Below are positions 7,740-14,848 of a stretch of 20,475 nucleotides of DNA, one piece after another. The stretch comes from Bacteroidales bacterium (GTDB lineage: Bacteria > Bacteroidota > Bacteroidia > Bacteroidales > UBA3824): the NCBI GenBank assembly GCA_016287995.1, contig JAEEXW010000007.1:1-20475 (forward strand), in the 5' to 3' direction. The notes beneath the pieces were generated by a model that worked only from the letters and a program-made list of their open reading frames with translations, did not search any database and had not been told where the DNA came from. The position numbers and the translations under genes were made by a program. How positions within the stretch are numbered: the stretch's first letter is position 1; each line of letters opens with the position of its first letter.

Positions 7740-7821
7740 GACGTTTGTTGCCGCTATCTCTACTATGAATGACAAAGTTGCGAAGGTTGTACTCCGTAGA
7801 AGTTACGTCAATAAAAACGTC
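7740..7821 (+). ncRNA. Structured element 2, inverted relative of element 1
   Basis: Read on the plus strand, GACGTTT (7740-7746) and AAACGTC (7815-7821) form a closing stem. The core 7761-7797 shares blocks TATGAATG, CAA, TGCGAAGG, GTACTC and GT with element 1 (7627-7661 read on the other strand), about 29 of some 34 aligned bases. It points away from element 1, the two being head-to-head across a 52-bp spacer. A 1-nt indel in the conserved core means the similarity is not driven by a shared reading frame, favouring RNA or DNA function. Confidence 0.45.
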
Positions 7822-7859
7822 CTTAGATTCGGTACGGCTATTTGCCGTCCTATCCGTTA

Positions 7860-7867
7860 CAAAAGTA
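7860..7867 (-). promoter_or_regulatory. Possible -7 box for the kelch lipoprotein
   Basis: On the minus strand the sequence TACTTTTG fits TAnnTTTG exactly. No TTTG is seen about 20 nt upstream, so support is partial. If used, it gives a leader of about 310 nt spanning both structured elements, which could then pair with each other into a long imperfect hairpin. Confidence 0.3.
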
Positions 7868-7988
7868 TGAAAAATTTTGAAAAATGCTCTAAAAAAAATC
7901 GAATATTTTTACAAGGAAATATAAATTACTGAATATCACGGTAATAAAAATTCAGCCACAGCGTGGCGGCATAAGTTAGGCGGCTGTG

Positions 7989-8006
7989 TAAAACCGTAAG
8001 GTTTTA
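7989..8006. terminator. Short hairpin after porQ, also an inverted copy of the 5655-5672 motif
   Basis: TAAAACC (7989-7995) and GGTTTTA (8000-8006) form a 7-bp stem with loop GTAA. It lies 27 nt after the porQ stop and may weakly terminate it. The 18-nt sequence is exactly the reverse complement of 5655-5672. Confidence 0.4.
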
Positions 8007-8032
8007 AAACTCCCGCAGAAAAATCGTCAAAT

Positions 8033-8992
8033 TTACCTCATAATCACTTCCGCAGAAATCATATTCGAGGCGGCACCAAAGGCAATACACTGCCTCGAAT
8101 ATTGAATTGAAAATCTCTTTATCCTAACGTCAATTCCAAAAGAAAATCCCGGAAACGGCGACATCTCCGAAATATATAAATCGTTGTGCGCCAAAAAGTT
8201 AAAACCGCCTTTCAAAGAAACTGTCTTTTCAGGGAAAAGTTCCGCCGAAATTATAAAGTGGTCAGCAAACGAGGTTAAAAAATCGTCATCAAGTTTCGGC
8301 TTTTGAATATTGTGAGCCGTTAAAGAAAACCTTAGCGGCGCATGTTCAAGAGTTTTTGAAACCGAAAAACGTAAATCAGCGGGCAATTTTTCTCGCGTAT
8401 TTTCCGTATAAGTTTTTAATTGAAAACCCAAATTCATTGCCGTAAAGCCAAACGTAAGTTTTTGACTATCAAAAATATATAAAAGACCAAGGTCAAAACA
8501 CAAACCGTTAGAAAAGTAAGTTTCCATTTTTGAAAAAACTGACTTCATAGTTATCCCCGCCCTGAAATTCTTAAAAATTTCGCGGCTTGAAGAAACTGCA
8601 AAAACATGGTCTTTACAGGTGAAATTTCCGAGTTCGTTAGCGGCTTCATCGGTCAGAAGAAAATCGCCGTAGTCAAAAAATTCAACGTACCCGGAAAGCA
8701 TAGTTTTTTTGCAAATTTTTCCGCAGTAAAGTATTGAACCATAGTTTATATCGTCAACGTATGAAATGAAATTTAGCGCAACCGACATGTTGTCAAGAGT
8801 GTCAATAAGTGCGGGATTAGAGGTCAAAGAATTTGCACCTTTTATTTTAGCAGCAGGAACAAAACCTCCTAACGCAGCATAATTGCTTGACATATTGAGA
8901 TTTAGAAACGGAAAAACACTTTCGCCGCCAAGTTGTGCAAAAGAGGTTTTGAGCGTTAAAACTAAAAATAATATGGTTACTAAAAATTTCAT
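8033..8992 (-). CDS. porQ: Type IX secretion system outer-membrane protein PorQ
   Basis: A 319-residue protein with signal peptide MKFLVTILFLVLTLKTSFAQ. The mature N-terminus LGGESVFPFLNLNMSSNYAALGG, followed by NSLTSNPALID, is the signature of the PorQ family, FadL/PorV-like outer-membrane barrels of the T9SS. In Porphyromonas gingivalis PorQ works with PorU, PorV and PorZ in the attachment complex that releases and anchors cargo on the surface. The rest alternates short beta-strand-like segments and ends with EVIMR. Length agrees with the family. It is divergent from the 9119 transcription unit across a 126-bp AT-rich spacer. No T9SS cargo with a recognisable C-terminal domain is encoded nearby, but T9SS genes are normally dispersed. 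Confidence 0.82.
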   Translation of the reverse strand: MKFLVTILFLVLTLKTSFAQLGGESVFPFLNLNMSSNYAALGGFVPAAKIKGANSLTSNPALIDTLDNMSVALNFISYVDDINYGSILYCGKICKKTMLSGYVEFFDYGDFLLTDEAANELGNFTCKDHVFAVSSSREIFKNFRAGITMKSVFSKMETYFSNGLCFDLGLLYIFDSQKLTFGFTAMNLGFQLKTYTENTREKLPADLRFSVSKTLEHAPLRFSLTAHNIQKPKLDDDFLTSFADHFIISAELFPEKTVSLKGGFNFLAHNDLYISEMSPFPGFSFGIDVRIKRFSIQYSRQCIAFGAASNMISAEVIMR

Positions 8993-9025
8993 GCTGCAAA
9001 ATTCTTAATTTTTTTTTAATATAAA

Positions 9026-9056
9026 TTGTATTTTTTGAAAGAAAACAGTATTTTTG
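9026..9056 (+). promoter_or_regulatory. Promoter of the lipoprotein-hisB-nadK-porG unit
   Basis: A -7 box TATTTTTG (9049-9056) fits TAnnTTTG, with TTG at 9026-9028 twenty nt upstream, good Bacteroidota spacing. The start codon at 9119 follows about 60 nt later. Unlike the hisG leader, this leader shows no run of His codons or terminator. Confidence 0.5.
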
Positions 9057-9118
9057 TAAAAAAAATTTGATTACGATTGGAGTTGACAATAAAAAAATGA
9101 GATTGAAAAAAGTTTAAA

Positions 9119-10582
9119 ATGAAAAAATTATATTTTATATTTTTTGCGGCGTTGATTTTATCCGCTTGCAACAGAGTTCAAAACGGCGGTGACAACGGTG
9201 TTGAAGTTATCGAATATCCCGCCGAAGATATTGTAAATCAAGACGAAATTAAACAGTCAGATGATTTTTACTTAAACCAAAACGACCAAAGCAATGCCAA
9301 CGACCTTGCGCGTTTTTTGGCAGGTAAACCCGTTGACAAATACGCCGATTTGCAAAACACACCTTTTTATAAGGAGTATTCTTCAAAAACCGCTCAACAA
9401 TGGGAAGGCTTCAAAACCAGAACGTTAGAGCCGATAAAAAAATGGTGCAAAGAAAACATCAACGATTTTTCGTCTGATACGTCGTGCCTTTTTTATCCTT
9501 TCGGCGGTCCGGACTTAATTTCCGTGATGACATTTTTTCCGAATGCGGGCGATTATATTTTGCAAGGTCTTGAAAATCCGGGCAAACTCGCAGACCCCGA
9601 AAAAATTTCGCAACCCAAAATTCAAGCCTATTTAGATTCGCTTTTGTATTCGTTCAGGTATTTGACACGGTTCGGATTTTTTGTTGCCGGACAAATGCAG
9701 GCAAATTTTAGAAACGAACATCTTGACGGAACTCTGCACATTGTACTTTACACCTTAGCAATGGAAAATTGCATAATTACAAATTACCGCGACATTTATC
9801 TCGACAACCGAGGCAATATCGTTGAGGCTGACGGAAGCGAAACCAAGCACCCCTACGGTTGGGAAATCGTTTTCAAAAAAGAAGGCGACAAAAAGCCAAG
9901 AACAGTAAAATATTTCAGAATGGACAATTCCGACCCGCCACTGACGGGAAAAATGGAGTTTCCGTTTTTCATAAATTCTTTCAAGGAGAAAATTTGTTAT
10001 CTGAAATCCGCGTCGTATCTTTTGCAAAGCGTAGAGTTCAAAATAATGCAGAAACTTATTGTAGATCAATGTGATAGGATACTTCAAGACGAAAGCGGTT
10101 TGGCTTACGGAAAACTCATAAAGGATTATGACGTAAAACTTTTCGGCACTTACACACGCCCGTTGAAAGTATTTTCAATTTTCAAGCAGGAAGATTTGAA
10201 AGAGGCTTTGGCAGCAAAAAATTCTCAGCCTCTGCCTTTTAAAATCGGTTACGCCTCTCAACTCAACGAGTCGGTTTTGATGGCTTGCACAAGAAAAACC
10301 GCCGACAGCCCCGTTGAAGAGGTACAACCCGCAAAACCTGTTGTTTTTACAAAAGATACTATTTATAAAGTACAGTTTAGAGTATCGTGGAAAAAACTTC
10401 ACGAAAGCGACTTTGCCGGCTTGCAAGACGTTGATTATTACACAGATAACAGCGCGTACAAGTACACTTCGGGCAACTTCAAAACGGAACAAGAATGTAA
10501 AGAATATTTGCCGAAAGTCAGAGCAAAAGGCTTTTCGGACGCTTTTATTGTTAAATTTTACTCAGGAAAACGCATAAAATAA
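9119..10582 (+). CDS. Lipoprotein with C-terminal SPOR-like domain
   Basis: The 487-residue product has a lipoprotein signal, MKKLYFIFFAALILSAC, with Cys at residue 17; the next residues (NRVQNGG) lack the acidic surface-export signal, so it probably faces the periplasm. Residues 80-160 carry a conserved-looking motif YPFGGPD (126-132) followed by FFPNAGDYILQGLE, which I associate with an uncharacterised family. The last ~74 residues (414-487, YKVQFRVSWKKL to KFYSGKRI) look like a SPOR fold, with FKTEQECKEYLPKVRAKGFSDAFIV as its second half; SPOR domains bind denuded peptidoglycan. Its stop overlaps the hisB start by one base (TAATG), implying translational coupling. The exact function is unknown. 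Confidence 0.72.
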   Translation: MKKLYFIFFAALILSACNRVQNGGDNGVEVIEYPAEDIVNQDEIKQSDDFYLNQNDQSNANDLARFLAGKPVDKYADLQNTPFYKEYSSKTAQQWEGFKTRTLEPIKKWCKENINDFSSDTSCLFYPFGGPDLISVMTFFPNAGDYILQGLENPGKLADPEKISQPKIQAYLDSLLYSFRYLTRFGFFVAGQMQANFRNEHLDGTLHIVLYTLAMENCIITNYRDIYLDNRGNIVEADGSETKHPYGWEIVFKKEGDKKPRTVKYFRMDNSDPPLTGKMEFPFFINSFKEKICYLKSASYLLQSVEFKIMQKLIVDQCDRILQDESGLAYGKLIKDYDVKLFGTYTRPLKVFSIFKQEDLKEALAAKNSQPLPFKIGYASQLNESVLMACTRKTADSPVEEVQPAKPVVFTKDTIYKVQFRVSWKKLHESDFAGLQDVDYYTDNSAYKYTSGNFKTEQECKEYLPKVRAKGFSDAFIVKFYSGKRIK

Positions 10583-11703
10583 TGAAAACTAGACTTTTAT
10601 TCATTGACAGAGACGGTACAATTATTGAAGAGCCGCCTATTGATTATCAAGTTGATAAGTTAGAAAAATTTCGTTTCAAAGACGGAGCAATTATTTCGCT
10701 TGAAAAAATCCGCCGTTACACAAATTTTAAGTTTGTTATGGCGACAAATCAAGACGGTTTGGGAACTGACAGTTTCCCCGAAGACACATTTTGGCCCTAT
10801 CAAAACCTTATGTTACAGACACTTGAAAGCGTCGGTGTAAAATTTGACGATATTTTAATTGACAGAAGTTTTGAAAGCGATCCTCTGCCTACCCGCAAAC
10901 CCGGAGTGGCGATGATGCAAAAATATCTTGAAGACAAAGATAATTTTTCTTTGGAAGAATCGTTAGTTATAGGAGATAGGGAAACTGACGTTATCCTCGC
11001 AAAAAATCTCGGCTGCAAAGCGGTTTTCTTAGGCGAAAATTTGTCAGAAGACCTTGAAAAATACTGTCTTATAAAAGCCAAAAACTGGACAGAAGCAGAG
11101 CGTGCAATAATTTCTTATAACAATGTTATCAAAATTAAACGCGACACCAAGGAAACCAAAATTGACTTAAAACTTTATCCGGGCAATCCCGAAATCAAAA
11201 GGGTTGATACGGGCGTTAAGTTTTTCGACCACATGCTATTACAGTTGCCGGTTCATGGCTGTTTTGGTCTGGACTTGGTTTGCAAAGGCGACCTCGAAGT
11301 AGACGAACATCACACGATTGAAGATGTCGCAATAGCCTTAGGACAAGCGGTTTATGAATTGTGGAGAGAAAGAAAACTTATCGGACGTTACGGTTTTGAA
11401 TTTAATCTGACGATGGACGATTGCTTGGCTTCGGTTGCAATGGATTTAGGCGGCAGACCATGGCTTATTTTTGAGGCAGATTTCTTCCGCGAAAAAATCG
11501 GCGATTTTCCCTCGGAAATGATTTACCACTTTTTTAAATCGTTTGCTGACAATGCGAAATGCAACTTAAATATAAAAGCAACCGGTCAAAACGAACATCA
11601 CAAACTTGAAGGAATCTTCAAAGCCCTTGCTAAATGTTTGAAACAGGCTATAAGTTACGACTTTACATTACAGACCATTCCTTCTTCAAAAGGTGTGCTA
11701 TAA
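10582..11703 (+). CDS. hisB: Bifunctional histidinol-phosphatase / imidazoleglycerol-phosphate dehydratase
   Basis: HisB carries out two non-adjacent steps of histidine synthesis. Residues 1-160 are a HAD phosphatase: FIDRDGTIIEEP has both catalytic Asp, TNQDG the second motif, and RKPG plus GDRETDV the third and fourth. The zinc-binding Cys/His loop of the E. coli enzyme is replaced by a short segment (DRSFESDPLPTRKPG), as I recall for Bacteroidota. Residues 180-373 are the dehydratase with Mn ligands in FFDHMLLQLPVHG, EHHTIED, the EMIYHFFKSFADNAKCNLN stretch and NEHHKLEGIFKA, ending in the usual KGVL. ATG at 10582 overlaps the stop of the SPOR lipoprotein. It is separated from hisGDC by two reverse-strand genes and a forward one, an unusual split. 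Confidence 0.95.
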   Translation: MKTRLLFIDRDGTIIEEPPIDYQVDKLEKFRFKDGAIISLEKIRRYTNFKFVMATNQDGLGTDSFPEDTFWPYQNLMLQTLESVGVKFDDILIDRSFESDPLPTRKPGVAMMQKYLEDKDNFSLEESLVIGDRETDVILAKNLGCKAVFLGENLSEDLEKYCLIKAKNWTEAERAIISYNNVIKIKRDTKETKIDLKLYPGNPEIKRVDTGVKFFDHMLLQLPVHGCFGLDLVCKGDLEVDEHHTIEDVAIALGQAVYELWRERKLIGRYGFEFNLTMDDCLASVAMDLGGRPWLIFEADFFREKIGDFPSEMIYHFFKSFADNAKCNLNIKATGQNEHHKLEGIFKALAKCLKQAISYDFTLQTIPSSKGVL

Positions 11704-11717
11704 AAAAAGAATAAAAA

Positions 11718-12464
11718 ATGATTAACGGCAAAAAAATAGGTGTTGTTTTACCGGCGTATAACGCTGAAAAAACTTTGGAGCAAACTTACGCCGAAATACC
11801 TTTCGACATTGTTGACGAGGTGATTTTGACAGACGATTGTTCGCATGACGACACGGTAAAAGTTGCAAGAAAACTTGGCATAAAACATATTATTATTCAC
11901 GAGAAAAACCGAGGTTACGGAGGAAATCAAAAATCGTGTTACAAAAAGGCTTTGGAACTCGGTTGCGACATTATAGTGATGTTACACCCTGATTATCAGT
12001 ATACTCCGAAACTTTTAAGACCGATGTGCTACACAATTGCTGACGGAGTTTATCCTGTAATTATTGCGTCAAGAATTTTGGGAAAAGGCGCGCGAAAAGG
12101 CGGAATGCCTCTTTACAAATATGTGTCAAACCGTTTTCTGACGTTTTTCCAAAACCTTTTGATGCGACAGAAACTCTCTGAATATCACACTGGTTACAGA
12201 GCGTTTTCAAAAGAAGTGATTGAAAAACTCAACTTAGAAGAAGACAGCGACGATTTTGTTTTTGACAATCAAATGTTGGCACAAATATTTTTTGCGGGCT
12301 ACGAAATTGCGGAAATCACATGCCCGACAAAATATTTTAAAGAGGCATCAAGCATAAATTTTAAACGTAGCGTTAAATATGGTCTCGGAGTTATGGCAAC
12401 GGCAATGAAGTATTTTTTTAACAAAATCGGACTGTTACATTCTAAAATCTTTTATAAAAAATAA
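11718..12464 (+). CDS. Family 2 glycosyltransferase, DPM1/polyprenyl-phosphate type
   Basis: A 248-residue GT-A enzyme. It opens with KIGVVLPAYNAEKTLEQTYAEIP, has the nucleotide-sugar site TDDCSHDDTVKVA, NRGYGGNQKSCYKKAL, and HPDYQYTPKLL, where the DxD-like acidic site is HPDYQ as in many polyprenyl-phosphate sugar transferases. STIP-like GYRAFSKEVIEKL follows. No transmembrane C-terminal pair is evident, only an amphipathic tail. It probably transfers a sugar from a nucleotide to a lipid carrier or glycan at the cytoplasmic membrane; substrate cannot be named. It is 14 nt after hisB and its stop directly abuts the next start (TAAATG), so it is cotranscribed with an Omp85-family gene. Confidence 0.85.
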   Translation: MINGKKIGVVLPAYNAEKTLEQTYAEIPFDIVDEVILTDDCSHDDTVKVARKLGIKHIIIHEKNRGYGGNQKSCYKKALELGCDIIVMLHPDYQYTPKLLRPMCYTIADGVYPVIIASRILGKGARKGGMPLYKYVSNRFLTFFQNLLMRQKLSEYHTGYRAFSKEVIEKLNLEEDSDDFVFDNQMLAQIFFAGYEIAEITCPTKYFKEASSINFKRSVKYGLGVMATAMKYFFNKIGLLHSKIFYKK

Positions 12465-13922
12465 ATGAAAATGAAACCGGAAATTAACCGCCTTATAGTG
12501 TTGCTTTTTTTGCTAATTGGGTTTGAATTAAGAGCGCAAAACTCTGATTCATTGCCCAATAAGTCTATATTTGATACCGTAAGACAAGGCGGAGACAGTA
12601 TTTTTATTGTCTCCGACATCGTAATTTACGGCAACAAAAAAACCAAAGACAAAATCATTTTGCGAGAACTTGAATTTCAACGCGGAGATACAATTGACAA
12701 AGCAAAAATTCAACAATTAATAGAAAAAAGCAAACAAAACTTAGACAAAACTTCGCTTTTCAATTATGTTACCCTAACTTATCAACCGATGGATGATTCA
12801 AATTCTTTTTTGATGAACATTGCCGTTGAAGAGCGGTGGTACATTTGGCCAGAGGTCAGCATTGCCCCGCATAACGGAAATCTCAACGAATGGCTCAGAG
12901 ATCCTGATTTCGGTAAAATTGATTACTCTTTCGGTATCAAAAAGTACAATTTCAGAGGGTGTAAAGAATCTGTTTATTTTGATATTAGACGCGGTTTCAA
13001 CAACATAACACAAATCGGTTACAACGACATTGCAATAGAAAAGTCAAGAAAAAATCTTTTGAGTTTTATGGTTCAGATTCACAAGCGCAAGTCAGGCGTT
13101 CTGAAAATTTATGACAACAAGGCTAAATACATTGATTTTGAGGGTGTTAACAGAGCCTTCAACGAATACAAATACGAAATGATTTACACTTACCGTCCGA
13201 AAATAAATATAAAAAATAATTTTACGGTAAGTTATACCGATGCTCAAATCCATGATTCTGTCGCTTTTTATAATCCCGACTATTTCGGCGATGGAAAAAC
13301 GCGGATTAAGTCTGTGAATTTGTCGTATACTTTTCAGTTTGACAACCGCAATTCAAGTTATTACCCTTTGGATGGCGAATTTTTTAGGATTACAGCATGG
13401 AAAGGCGGATTGTTTTCTAACGATATTGACATATATAAAGGAGTACTTGATATGCGCATTTATCGCGAAATTTGTCCGAGAATATATTTTGCTTCGCAGG
13501 CTTACGGCGTGATTTTAAACGATTTAACACCATTCCATTTCCGCGAAACCATCGGGGCAAAACCTAATGTTGTGCCGGGTTACGAAAACCGTCAGATTTC
13601 CGCAAAACGTTTGGGCTACATTCAAACCTCTTACAAATTTGAGATTTTGAAAACGCACATTTGGGAAATAAAACGGCTTAACGTGCCTAAATTCAATAAG
13701 ATACATTACGCTTTGTACTTCAACTTTTTTGCAAACTGCGGTTATGCAAGTGCGGAGGCCTCTGATGCAGATGATTTAAACCGAATGAACGGAGCATTTT
13801 TAGGTGCAATCGGTGCAGAAATAGATTTTGTAACATATTATGACAGAGTGCTTACCGTCTACTATACGAAAAACATTCAAGGTGATGGATATGTCGGAAT
13901 CGGAATAAAAACAGCATTTTAA
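12465..13922 (+). CDS. Omp85/BamA-like outer-membrane protein with one POTRA domain
   Basis: A 485-residue protein with signal peptide ending at ELRAQ (about residue 25). Residues 47-125 form one POTRA-like domain: IVSDIVIYGNKKTKDKIILRELEFQRGDTI, then the helix KIQQLIEKSKQNLDKTSLFNYVTL and strand SFLMNIAVEERWY. From about residue 130 to the C-terminal Phe (GIGIKTAF) it is a beta-barrel, with Tyr/Phe-rich alternating strands and a terminal aromatic. One POTRA and this length make it smaller than BamA itself (five POTRAs), so it is an accessory Omp85 protein, perhaps lipid or protein translocation. ATG at 12465 abuts the glycosyltransferase stop. A CAATTCACAATT-type repeat separates it from nadK. 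Confidence 0.82.
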   Translation: MKMKPEINRLIVLLFLLIGFELRAQNSDSLPNKSIFDTVRQGGDSIFIVSDIVIYGNKKTKDKIILRELEFQRGDTIDKAKIQQLIEKSKQNLDKTSLFNYVTLTYQPMDDSNSFLMNIAVEERWYIWPEVSIAPHNGNLNEWLRDPDFGKIDYSFGIKKYNFRGCKESVYFDIRRGFNNITQIGYNDIAIEKSRKNLLSFMVQIHKRKSGVLKIYDNKAKYIDFEGVNRAFNEYKYEMIYTYRPKINIKNNFTVSYTDAQIHDSVAFYNPDYFGDGKTRIKSVNLSYTFQFDNRNSSYYPLDGEFFRITAWKGGLFSNDIDIYKGVLDMRIYREICPRIYFASQAYGVILNDLTPFHFRETIGAKPNVVPGYENRQISAKRLGYIQTSYKFEILKTHIWEIKRLNVPKFNKIHYALYFNFFANCGYASAEASDADDLNRMNGAFLGAIGAEIDFVTYYDRVLTVYYTKNIQGDGYVGIGIKTAF

Positions 13923-13948
13923 CAATTCACAATTCATAATTCACAATT
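13923..13948. repeat. Short AATTCACAATTCATAATT intergenic repeat
   Basis: The spacer before nadK is a small tandem arrangement of AATTC-based words (CAATTCACAATTCATAATTC and onward). Such AATTCA repeats are common simple spacers in Bacteroidota genomes. No function is apparent; nadK starts right after it. Confidence 0.5.
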
Positions 13949-13951
13949 ATT

Positions 13952-14833
13952 ATGAGAGTTGCAATATTCGGAAGGAAATTTTCGGAAGGTTTCAATAAAA
14001 ACATTTACAAAATTTTTGAAACTTTAAACCGTAACGGTTGCGAAATTTTCGTTTTTGAGGAATACCTTAGTTATATAGTTGAAAACCTGTATTTTACGCC
14101 GAAAATTGCAGGCACTTTCAACAATTGTTTCACCATGCCGGAAAATCTTGACCTCTTAATGAGTATCGGCGGCGATGGTACGATGTTGGAAAGCGTTATT
14201 TATGCGGTTGCCTCTGATATTCCAGTAGTTGGAATCAATAGCGGACGTTTGGGCTTTTTAGCGCAGGTTTCAGACGATACACTTCAAGATGCGCTTTCGG
14301 CAATTCTCGCTAACAATTACACCGTTGAAAACCGTGCATTAATCGAAGTTACCTCGTCAAGCGGGCGTTTCGGCAATCTTAACACTGCTCTCAACGAGGT
14401 TACGATTATGCGTGTCAATACAAGTTCTATGATTTCGGTCAACGTTTATATAAACGATGAGTTTTTCAATACGTATTGGGCTGACGGACTGATAATTGCG
14501 ACTCCGACAGGCAGTACGGCGTATTCTCTTAGCGCGGGCGGTCCGATAATAATTCCGGGCAGCGGCAATTTTGTGATGACACCGGTTTCTCCACACACGC
14601 TTTCGGTAAGACCGATAGTTATCAGCGATGATTATGTTTTGAGAATCAAGGCGCAGGGCAGAGAAAACAATTACCTTGCAAGTCTTGATTACAGACAGGC
14701 ATGCGTGCCATTTGAAGAGGAATTGGTGTTAAAAAAATCAATAAAAAAGTTAAAACTTATTAAATTACACAATACAAACTTTTATAATACGTTAAGAAAT
14801 AAACTGCTTTGGGGTTTGGACAAGAGAAATTAA
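13952..14833 (+). CDS. nadK: NAD kinase
   Basis: The enzyme phosphorylates NAD to NADP using ATP. The 293-residue sequence has the diagnostic GGDGTMLESV motif, NSGRLGFLAQVS, the NEVTIMR segment with conserved Asn-Glu, and the glycine-rich DGLIIATPTGSTAYSLSAGGPII, followed by PVSPHTLSVRPIVIS. The start at 13952 gives MRVAIFGRKF, the usual N-terminus. It is 29 nt after the Omp85-like gene and 15 nt ahead of the PorG-like gene. From memory, nadK next to a DUF6089/PorG gene is a recurrent arrangement in Bacteroidota. Confidence 0.95.
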   Translation: MRVAIFGRKFSEGFNKNIYKIFETLNRNGCEIFVFEEYLSYIVENLYFTPKIAGTFNNCFTMPENLDLLMSIGGDGTMLESVIYAVASDIPVVGINSGRLGFLAQVSDDTLQDALSAILANNYTVENRALIEVTSSSGRFGNLNTALNEVTIMRVNTSSMISVNVYINDEFFNTYWADGLIIATPTGSTAYSLSAGGPIIIPGSGNFVMTPVSPHTLSVRPIVISDDYVLRIKAQGRENNYLASLDYRQACVPFEEELVLKKSIKKLKLIKLHNTNFYNTLRNKLLWGLDKRN

Positions 14834-14848
14834 ACATTTTATAAAAAT

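Larger units (their letters stand above)
7544..8032. other. 489-bp intergenic region with paired structured elements, no credible gene
   Basis: This is the only long gene-free stretch. From left to right it holds element 1 (7594-7687, minus strand), a 52-bp AT-rich spacer with TATATA at both ends, element 2 (7740-7821, plus strand), a short hairpin ACGGC/GCCGT (7834-7848), a minus-strand -7 box (7860-7867), a GC-richer inverted repeat CACAGC/GCTGTG (7957-7988), and the TAAAACC hairpin at 7989-8006. The only ORF of note is 55 codons at 7765-7932 (+), with unconvincing basic composition. Much of the region would form the 5' leader of the kelch lipoprotein mRNA if transcription starts at the box near 7860. 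Confidence 0.6.

Noticed and set aside
7765..7932. 55-codon plus-strand ORF (MNDKVAKVVLRRSY...) across element 2
   Set aside because: Very basic, no family resemblance, and the homologous core on the other strand has a 1-nt indel that breaks this frame; better explained as non-coding.
7544..8032. tmRNA, RNase P RNA, 6S RNA, or a cobalamin, TPP or c-di-GMP riboswitch in the long intergenic region
   Set aside because: None of their conserved sequence blocks could be found on either strand.
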